From Duganella sp. CF517 (GTDB taxonomy: Bacteria; Pseudomonadota; Gammaproteobacteria; Burkholderiales; Burkholderiaceae_D), in assembly GCF_900110275.1 (NCBI RefSeq), contig NZ_FODC01000002.1, forward strand, positions 186,001-250,000: a stretch of 64,000 nt of DNA. Direction: 5' to 3'. Below, piece after piece: positions 30,509 through 38,819 of the stretch. The position numbers were made by a program, and so were the translations under genes. The notes below the pieces were generated by a model. The model worked only from the letters and a program-made list of their open reading frames with translations, was not told the DNA's origin and did no database searches. Position 1 is the stretch's first letter. Each line of letters starts with the position of its first letter.

Positions 30509-31204
30509 ATGACTACCGCACTTTCGGCGCCGCGCGCCATCCTGTTCGACCTCGACGGCACCCTGGCCGACACCGCGCCCGACCTGGCCGCCGCCGTCAA
30601 CCTGCTGCGCACGGCGCGCGGGCTGGAGCCGACCGCCTATGAACTGTTGCGTCCGACCGCGTCGGCCGGCGCGCGCGGCATGATCGGCGCCGCATTCGGA
30701 CTCAAGCCGGGCGACGACGGCTTCGTCGAATTGCGCGAAGGTTTTTTCGACAACTACCAGGCGGCGATGGCGGTGCACAGCACCCTGTTCCCGGGTATCG
30801 TCGAACTGCTGGCCGGCATCGAGCAGGCCGGGCTGCAGTGGGGCATCGTCACCAACAAGCCGGCGCGCTTCACCGACCCGCTGCTGCCGCAGATCGGGCT
30901 CGGACACGCGGCCTGCATCATTTCCGGCGACACCACGGCGTACGCCAAGCCGCATCCGGCGCCGTTGCTGGAGGCGGCGTCGCGCCTGGGCCTGCCGCCG
31001 CAGCAATGCTGGTACGTGGGCGACGACCTGCGCGACATCCAGGCCGGGCAAGCGGCCGGCATGCCGAGCATCGGCTGCGGCTGGGGCTATTGCGGCCCGG
31101 TCGAGCCGCACGACTGGCAGGCGGACCTGGTGCTGGACACGCCGGAACAGCTGCTGGCGCTGATGCGCTCGGCCGTGGCCGACAAGGCGCAACTGGCGGC
31201 GTAA
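30509..31204 (+). CDS. gph: HAD-family phosphatase, phosphoglycolate phosphatase (Gph) or MupP type
   Basis: A 231-residue haloacid dehalogenase hydrolase. HAD motif I is LFDLDGTLADTAPDLA with the nucleophile Asp. Motif II is IVTNKPARF with Thr. Motif III/IV is AKPHPAPLLEAA followed by WYVGDDLRDIQAGQAAGM. The fold and length fit phosphoglycolate phosphatase, but the gene directly after ubiG in Pseudomonas is mupP, which dephosphorylates N-acetylmuramate-6-phosphate in peptidoglycan recycling. Sequence alone cannot separate the two. It probably shares a transcript with ubiG. Confidence 0.88.
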   Translation: MTTALSAPRAILFDLDGTLADTAPDLAAAVNLLRTARGLEPTAYELLRPTASAGARGMIGAAFGLKPGDDGFVELREGFFDNYQAAMAVHSTLFPGIVELLAGIEQAGLQWGIVTNKPARFTDPLLPQIGLGHAACIISGDTTAYAKPHPAPLLEAASRLGLPPQQCWYVGDDLRDIQAGQAAGMPSIGCGWGYCGPVEPHDWQADLVLDTPEQLLALMRSAVADKAQLAA

Positions 31205-31373
31205 TGCCGCACGGATACTTCTGCCGGAATCCATACAAATAAACTTGTTGCTCAAAACGCCTGACAGGTATAGTCTCCGAATTACTGCGTAGAAATACTT
31301 ATTTCCATTAAGCCAATCAACGCTTGATGGAAACAGGAGCAGCGGACACTTCTCCACTCTTCGTCAGGCCATC

Positions 31374-32411
31374 ATGATCAATCCTGAACCGGCTGCCCCA
31401 TACCCGCAGCCCTACCCCGAACAGTTCGCCGATTTCGACGTCCACCAGCTGCCGGAGCACACCAACGCCCCGCAAAGCTGGATGGTCACCGTGGCCGACG
31501 CCCGCTACCACTGGTACGACCTGATCGCCGGCTTCCCGGAGCGCCCGGACATCCGCGACCCGGTCGGCCGCTACCAGCGCCGCATGCAGTTCGAACTGGA
31601 GGCGGTGGCCGAAAAACACCATCTGTTCTTCGCCGTGACCCGTCCGCGCGTGCGCTTCGATACCGCCGCCGCCGTGCAATGGGGCTTCTTCTCGCTCAAG
31701 CTGACGTTGCCGTTGCTGGTCGGCGCCGAGCAGGCCAGGGACAGCCTGAGCATCGAGCTGACGGTGCCGTTCGCCGCCACGCTGAAAAAGCCGACCGTCA
31801 CCATGACGCCGACCTTCGTCACGCTGAACTGGGGCGGCCTGATCGAGGCGTTCTCGATCCACGACATCCTGCAGACCTACCCCAACCACCTGTCCGCGCC
31901 CTGCCGCGTGATCCACGTCGGGCAGACCCGCGATCCGGATGCGCGCCTGTCCAGGGCCAGGCTGCCGGCGCTGCAAAAACTGCACGCGCGGCTCGGCGAC
32001 GATGTCGACACGCTGCTGCTGGTGCAGAGCATGAGCGTGCACGTCAGTTGCGACGAGGGCGACGCCGCCGACCTGCCCTGCAACGCCGACGCCCGCGCGG
32101 CCGAGGCGCTGCGCGCCGAGCGCATGGATGTCATCGAGGCGGCGCTGATCCGCCATTTCGAGGACGCCGGCGCGCGCGGACTGACCTTGGACCAGCGCAA
32201 GTTGGGCCGGGCGCGGCTGGCCGAGGTGCAGCAAATGAACAATCTGGTGCAATTCACCATCGACCTCGAACTGCCAGAGGCCGGCAACTACGACAAGCTG
32301 TGCTCGGACCAGGTGGCGCCGGCGCCGGCGCATCTGCTGAGCTGCTTCATCGCCGACGGCGAGGCCAGGGTGGCGTCGATGCCCGTGCCCGCCGCACAGG
32401 GCCGACGCTAG
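31374..32411 (+). CDS. Hypothetical protein, paralogue 1 of a tandem pair, possible degenerate GIY-YIG-like core
   Basis: A 345-residue protein of no family I can name with certainty. It shares most of its length with the next gene: MVTVADARYHWYDLIAGFPERPDIRDPVGR near 37-66, FFSLKLTLPLLVGAE, SIELTVPFAATLKKPTV, NWGGLIEAFSIHD (quoted in parts). From about residue 178 it has IHVGQTRDPDARL then ALQKLHARL, and later MDVIEAALIRHFED. This resembles the second half of a GIY-YIG nuclease core (YIG strand, Arg R191, Glu E255), but the YIG tyrosine is His here (HVGQT, 181-185), so catalysis is doubtful. No signal peptide. It lies 169 bases after gph with its own leader. Confidence 0.6.
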   Translation: MINPEPAAPYPQPYPEQFADFDVHQLPEHTNAPQSWMVTVADARYHWYDLIAGFPERPDIRDPVGRYQRRMQFELEAVAEKHHLFFAVTRPRVRFDTAAAVQWGFFSLKLTLPLLVGAEQARDSLSIELTVPFAATLKKPTVTMTPTFVTLNWGGLIEAFSIHDILQTYPNHLSAPCRVIHVGQTRDPDARLSRARLPALQKLHARLGDDVDTLLLVQSMSVHVSCDEGDAADLPCNADARAAEALRAERMDVIEAALIRHFEDAGARGLTLDQRKLGRARLAEVQQMNNLVQFTIDLELPEAGNYDKLCSDQVAPAPAHLLSCFIADGEARVASMPVPAAQGRR

Positions 32412-32586
32412 GGCGCGACGAACGCCGCGCCGCGCCGCGCCGCGCGGCGCCGGAGAGTGTGAGAATGTGTGACTAATTCGCCGCTTTCTGGAATTGCCAG
32501 GTGGAAATGTCACAAGGATCAACTATACTGTAGTCAATAAAAGTCCCAATAAACGACCAATTAAACGAGATCCTGGAGTGCGCATC

Positions 32587-33702
32587 ATGACGAGCGATTA
32601 TCCCCCCCTAATCGCCGACGACTATCCCGATCCTAGCCCCGAAGAACTGGGCATAGGCGACTTGTTTGCCGAATCGCCGGAGCCATTCCACGACCTCATG
32701 GCGCCGCCGGCCGAACCGCTGGACGACCTGCTGCCGCTGCTGCCCCAGCGCGGCGGCGCGCCGCAAACCTGGGTGGTCACCGTCGCCGACGCCAAATATC
32801 ACTGGTACGACTTGGTGGCCGGCTTCCCCGAACGGCCCGATATCCGCGACCCGGTCGGGCGCCAGCTGCGCCGCATCCAGTTCGACCTGGAAGCGACGAT
32901 GGAAAAGCGGCTGATCTATTTCGCCGTCAACCGCCCGCGCGTGCGCTTCGATACCAACGGCAAGACCAGCTGGGGTTTCTTCTCGCTCAAGCTGACGGTG
33001 CCGATCGTGGTCGGCGCCGAGGAAAAACGCGACAGCATCACGATCGAGCTGACCGTGCCGTTCGCGGCCACGCTCAAGAAGCCCACCGTGGTCATGACGG
33101 ACCGCTTCATCACGCTCAACTGGGGCGGCCTGATCGAGGCGCTGTCGATCCACGACGTGCTGCAACAATATGAGAACGACCTGCGCTTCCAGAGCAAGGT
33201 GCAGTACGTCGGCCAGACCAAGGACGCGGCCGGACGGCTGGCGCGCGGGCGCCTGGCGGCGATCCAGAAGATCCACCAGATCAACAACGAAGACAACGAC
33301 ATGCTGCTGCTGATACAGCGCATGAACGTCGAGGTCTTGTCCGACGACGGCGATCCGGTCGACATGCCGGTCAACCAGAACGCGATCGCGGCCGACATGC
33401 TGCTCAAGGACCGCATCGACATCATCGAATGCGCGCTGATCCGCTACTTCGAGGGGCCGCAGATGCACGGCCGCAGCGACAAGGAGGCGGACGTGCGCAG
33501 GCAGCGGGTGCGCGCAGTGCACGCCGCCAACCATCTGGAGAGCTTCCGCATCGACCTGCGCCTGGAGGAGACCGGTCCCTACCACGACCTGTTCTCGCAG
33601 CACGTGCCGGCGTCGCGCACTCACCTGATCGACTGCACCATCGTCGACGGCGAGGTGCTCGTCACGCGCGTGCCCGACAAGGTCAAGCCGGATAAAAAAT
33701 AA
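32587..33702 (+). CDS. Hypothetical protein, paralogue 2 of a tandem pair, possible GIY-YIG-like core
   Basis: A 371-residue paralogue of the preceding gene, with an acidic, Pro-rich N-terminal tail of about 55 residues. The start is the ATG at 32587 with GGAG eight bases upstream; a TTG-initiated extension upstream is less likely. The conserved N-terminal domain (VVTVADAKYHWYDLVAGFPE, then FFSLKLTVPIVVGAE and ELTVPFAATLKKP) is mostly beta and unknown. The C-terminal part has YVGQTKDAAGRLARGR (Y207, G209, R217), IDIIECALIRYFEG (E281) and ANHLESF (N315). These have the order and rough spacing of the YIG, Arg, Glu and Asn of GIY-YIG nucleases. This is my inference from pattern, not a known annotation. 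Confidence 0.6.
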   Translation: MTSDYPPLIADDYPDPSPEELGIGDLFAESPEPFHDLMAPPAEPLDDLLPLLPQRGGAPQTWVVTVADAKYHWYDLVAGFPERPDIRDPVGRQLRRIQFDLEATMEKRLIYFAVNRPRVRFDTNGKTSWGFFSLKLTVPIVVGAEEKRDSITIELTVPFAATLKKPTVVMTDRFITLNWGGLIEALSIHDVLQQYENDLRFQSKVQYVGQTKDAAGRLARGRLAAIQKIHQINNEDNDMLLLIQRMNVEVLSDDGDPVDMPVNQNAIAADMLLKDRIDIIECALIRYFEGPQMHGRSDKEADVRRQRVRAVHAANHLESFRIDLRLEETGPYHDLFSQHVPASRTHLIDCTIVDGEVLVTRVPDKVKPDKK

Positions 33703-33712
33703 GTCCGGCCCG

Positions 33713-34984
33713 TCAGACGGCGGCCAGCGCCTGCTCAAGATCGGCCAGCAGATCGTCGATGTGCTCGATGCCGATCGACAGGCGCACCGTATCGACCGTC
33801 ACGCCGGCCTTGGCCAGTTCCTCCTCGTTGAGCTGGCGGTGCGTGGTCGAAGCCGGATGGCAGGCCAGCGATTTGGCGTCGCCGATGTTGACCAGTCGCG
33901 TGAACAATTGCAGCGCGTCCTGGAAGCGCGCTCCGCCCTCGACGCCGCCCTCGACACCGAAGGTCAGCACGCCGGACGGCCTGCCGCCCAGATACTTGAG
34001 CGCCAGCGCATGGTCGCGATGCTGCTCCAGCCCGGCGTAATTGACCCACTTGACCTTGGCGTGGCCGCTCAGGAACCCGGCCACCGCGCGCGCGTTGTCG
34101 ACGATGCGCTCCATGCGCAGCGCCAACGTCTCGATCCCCTGCAAGATCAAAAACGCGTTGAACGGCGAAATCGCCGCGCCGGTGTTGCGCAGCGGGACCA
34201 CGCGCGCGCGGCCGATGTAGGCGGCCGGCCCCAGCGCCTCGGTGTAGACCACGCCGTGGTAGGACACGTCCGGCTCGTTGAGCCTCCGGAAGCGCTGCTT
34301 GTGCTCGGCCCACGGGAACTTGCCGGAGTCGACGATGGCGCCGCCGATCGAGTTGCCGTGCCCGCCCAAATACTTGGTCAGCGAATGGATGACGATGTCG
34401 GCGCCGTGTTCGAACGGGCGCAGCAGGTACGGCGTGGCCACGGTGTTGTCGACGATCAGCGGCACGCCGTGCTTGTGGGCGATCGCGGCGATCTGTTCGA
34501 TATCGGTGATGTTGCCCAGCGGGTTGCCGATCGACTCGATGAACACCGCCTTGGTGCGCTCGTCGATCAAGCCCTCGAACGAGGCCGGGTCGCGGGCGTC
34601 GGCGAAGCGGGTGGTGATGCCGAACTGCGGCAAGGTATGCGCGAACAGGTTGTAGGTGCCGCCGTACAAGGTGGCGGCCGACACGATATTGTCGCCGGCC
34701 TCGGCGATGGTCTGGATCGCGTAGGTGACGGCGGCCTGGCCGGAGGCCAGCGCCAGCGCCGCCACCCCGCCCTCGAGCGCGGCGATGCGCTGCTCGAGCA
34801 CGTCCTGGGTCGGATTCATGATGCGCGTGTAGATATTGCCGGGCACCTTCAGATCGAACAGGTCGGCGCCGTGCTGGGTGTCGTCGAACGCGTAGGCGAC
34901 GGTTTGATAGATCGGCACCGCCACCGCGCGCGTGGTGGGGTCCGGCTTGTAGCCGCCGTGGACGGCAAGGGTTTCCAGTTTCAT
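33713..34984 (-). CDS. metY: O-acetylhomoserine aminocarboxypropyltransferase (O-acetylhomoserine sulfhydrylase)
   Basis: A 423-residue Cys/Met-metabolism PLP enzyme (MetC/MetB/MetY fold). It makes homocysteine from O-acetylhomoserine and sulfide in direct-sulfurylation methionine synthesis. Typical features are LETLAVHGGYKPDPTTRAVAVPIYQT (in parts), YTRIMNPTQDVLEQRIAALEGG, DNTVATPYLLRPFEHGADIV, and the cofactor lysine in VIHSLTKYLGGHGNSIGG. I used the ATG at 34984, which has a strong GGAGGAG just upstream; the earlier in-frame start at 35008 lacks one. It converges on the hypothetical paralogue pair, with only 10 bases between stop codons. Confidence 0.94.
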   Translation of the reverse strand: MKLETLAVHGGYKPDPTTRAVAVPIYQTVAYAFDDTQHGADLFDLKVPGNIYTRIMNPTQDVLEQRIAALEGGVAALALASGQAAVTYAIQTIAEAGDNIVSAATLYGGTYNLFAHTLPQFGITTRFADARDPASFEGLIDERTKAVFIESIGNPLGNITDIEQIAAIAHKHGVPLIVDNTVATPYLLRPFEHGADIVIHSLTKYLGGHGNSIGGAIVDSGKFPWAEHKQRFRRLNEPDVSYHGVVYTEALGPAAYIGRARVVPLRNTGAAISPFNAFLILQGIETLALRMERIVDNARAVAGFLSGHAKVKWVNYAGLEQHRDHALALKYLGGRPSGVLTFGVEGGVEGGARFQDALQLFTRLVNIGDAKSLACHPASTTHRQLNEEELAKAGVTVDTVRLSIGIEHIDDLLADLEQALAAV

Positions 34985-35127
34985 CGCTCCTCCAGTTATG
35001 AATCGCACAAGCCTAAGTTGAATAGAGTGCCGCGCCCACGAATCATTCCGTATTTATAAATGCATATTTTGCATGATTGTCCACGACGCGGCGCAAGGCA
35101 AGGATGCGACCCCCGCCACAATGCTAT

Positions 35128-35157
35128 GCTATAAAGCAACATAAGTATCTTTATAGC
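35128..35157. promoter_or_regulatory. Perfect 9-bp inverted repeat between metY and the PEP-CTERM gene
   Basis: GCTATAAAG (35128-35136) and CTTTATAGC (35149-35157) are separated by 12 bases, in the AT-rich 289-base divergent gap. This is the geometry of a dimeric repressor or activator site. It lies 117 bases before the PEP-CTERM gene start and 144 before the metY start. Confidence 0.55.
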
Positions 35158-35273
35158 AGCTAGTCATGATATGCTTGGACCAATAGCACGATCCTTGCTC
35201 AAAGAAACCCAACCAACTGTTTCCGGCGCACAACTCTCACCGTAATCATTGACTATTTTTGGGGATATTTGAC

Positions 35274-35963
35274 ATGAAACTGACGACTTTTTCCACCGCC
35301 GCCGCTTTGGTCCTCTTGATGTCCGGAGGCGCCGCGATGGCTGCGGCCGGCGGCAACGGCAAGGGCAACAACGGCAACGGCAAAGGTAACGGCGGCAGCA
35401 ACCCGCCCGTGGTTACCGCGCCTGTCACCACCCCTGTGGTGACCAAGCCAGCGACCACCCCGGTGATCACCGTTCCGGCCGCAACGAACTCGTGCGCCGG
35501 CGCCAGCATTTCCGTGGCCGGCGCCAGCTGCATCGGCTTCATCAGCGGCAACCTGAACGGCAACAAGCCCAGCCTGACCGAGATCAACAACAACCTGGGC
35601 GTCTGGGGCGTGCACCTGACGGACGCCGTGGCATCGACGTCGATGCTGTCCGGCCTGACCGGCAACACCATCAACTTCAGTCAACAGCTGTACGGCGACA
35701 CCATCATCAGTATCCACTATGGCAACGTGACCGATGTGCTGGGTAACAAACAGAACAACGTCACCGCCTTCTACCGTTTCGACGCCGGCCACGGCGCGGG
35801 CGTGGACAGCTTCACGACCGCCTTCAATTCGCTGTCGAACGCCACGCTGTATTCGACCGAAAAGGCATCCGTGACTGCGGTGCCGGAAGCGGAAACCTAC
35901 GCCATGATGCTCGCCGGCCTGGGCATGATGGGCGTGGTCGCGCGCCGCCGCAAGCAAAAATAA
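35274..35963 (+). CDS. Exported PEP-CTERM sorting-signal protein
   Basis: A 229-residue surface or matrix protein. The signal peptide is MKLTTFSTAAALVLLMSGGAAMAA. A Gly/Asn/Lys-rich repeat segment follows (GGNGKGNNGNGKGNGG), then a Thr/Val/Pro-rich spacer, a globular middle (about 75-200), and the C-terminal PEP-CTERM tripartite tail. The tail is VPEAETYAMMLAGLGMMG (shown without its last residues) followed by a VVARRRKQK basic end. Such tails are recognised and cleaved by an exosortase (EpsH/XrtA), which is not in this window. The start is the ATG at 35274 after GGGGATA. It ends at a strong terminator. Confidence 0.88.
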   Translation: MKLTTFSTAAALVLLMSGGAAMAAAGGNGKGNNGNGKGNGGSNPPVVTAPVTTPVVTKPATTPVITVPAATNSCAGASISVAGASCIGFISGNLNGNKPSLTEINNNLGVWGVHLTDAVASTSMLSGLTGNTINFSQQLYGDTIISIHYGNVTDVLGNKQNNVTAFYRFDAGHGAGVDSFTTAFNSLSNATLYSTEKASVTAVPEAETYAMMLAGLGMMGVVARRRKQK

Positions 35964-35992
35964 TCCTGCGCTCGGGCGCATGAAAAGCCAAC

Positions 35993-36021
35993 AGCCCGGT
36001 GCCAGCGCACCGGGCTTTTTT
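35993..36021 (+). terminator. Rho-independent terminator of the PEP-CTERM gene
   Basis: Hairpin AGCCCGGTGC / GCACCGGGCT (35993-36002 and 36007-36016, loop of 4) followed by six T residues, 30 bases past the stop codon. The minus-strand side has few T residues, so it serves the plus-strand gene. Confidence 0.92.
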
Positions 36022-36040
36022 CATTGGCCGCTCGGCACGC

Positions 36041-36433
36041 CTAGATCCACACGTCATTGACGGCGGTGAGCTCGCTAATTTCCTCCTCGCCTGTGTTGAG
36101 CACGCCGCGCGGCTCGATCAACAGCAGTTTCACCTCTCCTTCGGCCGATGGCTTGTGCTCGACGCCCTTGGGCACCACCACCATTTCGCCCTGCGACACC
36201 AGCACGTGGCTGTCGCGAAAATCGATGCGCAGCCGCCCTTCCAGCACGATGAAGGTTTCATCGGTGGCGGCGTGCGCGTGCCAGATGAAATCCCCCTGCA
36301 GCCGGACGATCTTGAATTGGTAGTCGTTCATTTCCGCGACCACCTTGGGTGCCCACTGCTCGGAAAACAAACTGAATTTACTCGCGAAATTGATGGTGTG
36401 GATGGCGTGCGCCGCCGTCTGCTCGGTATTCAT
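36041..36433 (-). CDS. Cupin-domain protein
   Basis: A 130-residue single-domain cupin. The beta-barrel motifs are HAHAATDETFIVLEGRL (metal ligands His, His, Glu) and VVPKGVEHKPSAEG (the second His), typical of small mannose-6-phosphate isomerase-like or ectoine synthase-like cupins. No signal peptide. The substrate cannot be inferred. It lies 79 bases downstream of the AraC-type regulator gene on the same strand and may be in its regulon or operon. Confidence 0.87.
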   Translation of the reverse strand: MNTEQTAAHAIHTINFASKFSLFSEQWAPKVVAEMNDYQFKIVRLQGDFIWHAHAATDETFIVLEGRLRIDFRDSHVLVSQGEMVVVPKGVEHKPSAEGEVKLLLIEPRGVLNTGEEEISELTAVNDVWI

Positions 36434-36512
36434 TGGGTTCGTCCTGTTGCTGATTGGGGAGTGCCCAGCGTAGCCAAAACGGGACGTCGTTTCTTGTACG
36501 ATTGTGCGGACG

Positions 36513-37322
36513 TCAGCCGGCGCGCATCTTGAGCCAGCGTGCCGGCGACAAACCGTAGGTCTTGCCGAAATGCCGGGTCATGTGGCTTTGGTCGGTAAAG
36601 CCCGCGAGCAAGGCCGCGCCCACCAGCGATTGGCCCTGCAGCAGCAGCGAGCGCACCAGGTCGAGACGGCGCATGGTCAGGTAGCGGTACGGCGAGGTTC
36701 CGAACAGCAGCCGGAAATCGCGCGACAGGCTCCAGCGGTCGCGCCCGCTGTGGCGCTCCAATTCCTCCAGCGTCACGCTGCGTTCCAGGGAACCGTGGAT
36801 GAACTCGCGCGCCAGTTCGGCCGCGCGATAGTCGAACGGCTGCTTCGCGCGCGGCGGCGCCGACACCGCGCTCAACGCGTGAGCCAGGTCGAACAATGCA
36901 TCGTCCTCTTCCAGCGCGTCGAGCGGCGCGTCCAGGCCGCGCAACAAGAGTTCGCTGGCCGCGAACAGGCGGGGATCGGCGCTGATGCCGTGCTGGATGA
37001 ACGGCAGCGCCCGGCCGCCGAGGATTTGCTGGATCAGCGCCGGTTCGATATACAGCATGCGGTAGCGGAAACCGGCCTCGGTGCCGGCCTCGCCGTCGTG
37101 GATCTCGTCCGGATGCAACACGATGGTGGCGCCCGGCACGCTGTGGCGTTGCCCGCCCCGGTAGTGGAAACTCTGCACCCCGGCCAAGGTGCGGCCGATG
37201 GCGTACGTGTCGTGGCGGTGCGGCTCGTAGCCGTGGCCCGAGAAGAACGCCTCGATGCGCTCCAGGCGCCCCGTCGGCGGCGCGCGCACGATCCAGTCGC
37301 CGGCCGGCCTGGCCTTGCTCAC
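36513..37322 (-). CDS. AraC-family transcriptional regulator
   Basis: A 269-residue regulator with an N-terminal cupin-like AraC ligand-binding arm (FFSGHGYEPHRHDTYAIGRTL, then GATIVLHPDEIHDGE, in parts). The C-terminal double helix-turn-helix spans about 165-265, with FIHGSLERSVTLEELERHSGRDRWSLSRDFRLLFGTSPYRYL (in parts) and SHMTRHFGKTYGLSPARW. Ligand and targets are unknown. The divergent gap to the isochorismatase-like gene is 137 bases, so that gene or the downstream cupin gene may be its target. Confidence 0.92.
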   Translation of the reverse strand: MSKARPAGDWIVRAPPTGRLERIEAFFSGHGYEPHRHDTYAIGRTLAGVQSFHYRGGQRHSVPGATIVLHPDEIHDGEAGTEAGFRYRMLYIEPALIQQILGGRALPFIQHGISADPRLFAASELLLRGLDAPLDALEEDDALFDLAHALSAVSAPPRAKQPFDYRAAELAREFIHGSLERSVTLEELERHSGRDRWSLSRDFRLLFGTSPYRYLTMRRLDLVRSLLLQGQSLVGAALLAGFTDQSHMTRHFGKTYGLSPARWLKMRAG

Positions 37323-37459
37323 GGCAGGACGCTCAAGAAAATGGCGACGTTCATGCGGGTTTGATCGGCGGGTTGGGATAGCGAGATTCTACTCTTTCTG
37401 GATATCGTGATGATGCCCGAGCTACAATCGATTGCCATCCACCGGACCGGAACATCATT

Positions 37460-38026
37460 ATGCAAGTACGTACAGCGGCGCTGATCATTATCGATATGCA
37501 AAAAGGCATGGCCGATCCGGCCGCCGGCGACCGCAACAATCCCGATGCGGAACGGAACATCGCCGCCCTGCTGAGCGCGTGGCGGGCCGCCGGCGCCACA
37601 GTGGTCCATGTGCGCCACATATCGCGAACGGTGGGCTCGCTGTTCTGGCCGGGCCAGGCCGGGGTGGAGTTTCAGGAACGCTTGGCGCCGTCGCCGGACG
37701 CTTACGTCATCGAGAAGAATGTGCCCGACGCCTTCATCAACACCGGGCTGGAGCGGTGGCTGCGCGTGCGCGGCATCGGTGAGCTGGTCCTCGTCGGCGT
37801 CAGCACCAACAACTCGGTCGAAGCCAGCGCCAGGACGGCGGGCAACCTGGGCTTTGCGACCCACGTCGTTGCCGATGCGTGTTTCGCTTTCGCCAAGGTC
37901 GACTACGCCGGCACGCCACGCAGCGCAGACGATGTGCACGCGATGGCTCTGTCCAACCTGGACGGTGAATACGCGGCCATCGTGCATACCCGGGACCTGC
38001 TCGACGCGTTTGAAAAGGCCGCATGA
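37460..38026 (+). CDS. Isochorismatase / cysteine hydrolase family protein with Ser at the Cys position
   Basis: A 188-residue isochorismatase-fold protein. The triad Asp is D12 in LIIIDMQKGM and the Lys is K86 in VIEKNVPDAFINT. The position that is Cys in amidase-type members (G-x-x-T-x-x-C-V-E) is Ser here (GVSTNNSVEASARTAG, S119). Members lacking Cys include true isochorismatases, which do not use a covalent thioester. So this is either a non-amidase hydrolase or a Ser variant. The stop codon overlaps the start of the metallophosphoesterase gene (ATGA-type overlap), which implies a coupled operon. Confidence 0.88.
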   Translation: MQVRTAALIIIDMQKGMADPAAGDRNNPDAERNIAALLSAWRAAGATVVHVRHISRTVGSLFWPGQAGVEFQERLAPSPDAYVIEKNVPDAFINTGLERWLRVRGIGELVLVGVSTNNSVEASARTAGNLGFATHVVADACFAFAKVDYAGTPRSADDVHAMALSNLDGEYAAIVHTRDLLDAFEKAA

Positions 38027-38754
38027 TGCGCATCGCCCTCGTCTCCGATATCCATGGCAATTTGCTGGCGCTTGAAGCGGTCGCCGCGGACATCGCGCGG
38101 CGCGGCGTGGATATGGTCGTCAACATCGGCGACAGCTTGTCCGGGCCGCTGCTGCCGTTGGAGACGGCGCAGTTTTTGATGGCGCAGGATTGGCTCCATC
38201 TGGCGGGCAACCATGAGCGCCAGATTTTGACGCTGCACGCGGGTTCGGGCGCGAGCGATACCTATGCCCATTCGCAGCTGACGGCAAAGGAGCTGGATTG
38301 GATCGCGGGCCTGCTGCCGGTAAGGCGGATCACACCTGACGTGCTGGCATGCCATGGCACGCCAACAAGTGATGTGACCGGCTTGCTGCAGACCGTCGAC
38401 GCGGCGGCCACGCCGGCGGAGATCGAAGCACGGCTGGGCCATATCGATGCCGGACTGATTGTTTGCGGCCACACGCATGTGGCGCGCAGCGTTCGCACCG
38501 CGCGCGGACAGTTGATCGTCAATCCGGGCAGCGTGGGCCAGCCGGCGTATGCGGACGACCATCCCTACCCGCATGTGATTGAATCCGGATCGCCGGATGC
38601 CCGCTATGGCATCGTCGAGCTTATCGATGGGCAGTGGCGGTCGAACTTGCTGACCGTTCCATATCGTCACGCCGAAATGGCGGCGCTGGCGCGCTCGCGT
38701 GGACGGCGCGACTGGGAATGCGCGCTGTCGACGGGCCATATGCCGCGCGCATAG
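38023..38754 (+). CDS. Calcineurin-like metallophosphoesterase (YfcE/MJ0936 type)
   Basis: A 243-residue phosphoesterase of the DHH-less, calcineurin-like fold. Metal-binding motifs in order are SDIHGNLLAL (Asp, His), NIGDSLSGP (Asp), LAGNHER (Asn, His), and GHTHVARSV (His, His), followed by NPGSVGQPAY, as in YfcE-type phosphodiesterases. It should hydrolyse a phosphomonoester or phosphodiester with two metal ions. Its start overlaps the preceding isochorismatase-like gene by four bases; ATG codons at 38023 and 38026 are both possible. Confidence 0.92.
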   Translation: MMRIALVSDIHGNLLALEAVAADIARRGVDMVVNIGDSLSGPLLPLETAQFLMAQDWLHLAGNHERQILTLHAGSGASDTYAHSQLTAKELDWIAGLLPVRRITPDVLACHGTPTSDVTGLLQTVDAAATPAEIEARLGHIDAGLIVCGHTHVARSVRTARGQLIVNPGSVGQPAYADDHPYPHVIESGSPDARYGIVELIDGQWRSNLLTVPYRHAEMAALARSRGRRDWECALSTGHMPRA

Positions 38755-38797
38755 GGCGGGACCGTCGGTGGCGCCGCATGTCAGTCACCGAGTAAGT

Positions 38798-38819
38798 AAA
38801 AAGCCGGCTATGTCGGCTT
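38798..38819 (-). terminator. Terminator hairpin containing the flavin reductase stop codon
   Basis: Arms AAGCCG / CGGCTT (38801-38806 and 38814-38819, loop of 7) are followed on the minus strand by a T-run. The TAG stop of the flavin reductase gene (38808-38810) lies in the loop, so the terminator begins inside the coding region. Confidence 0.7.

Noticed and set aside
32412..32460. GCC/GCG-rich simple repeat after the first paralogue as a regulatory element
   Set aside because: The CGCCG run can fold but has no T-run or known protein site; high-GC simple sequence explains it.
34985..35127. SAM riboswitch upstream of metY
   Set aside because: I could not find the conserved stems of any SAM riboswitch class in the leader.
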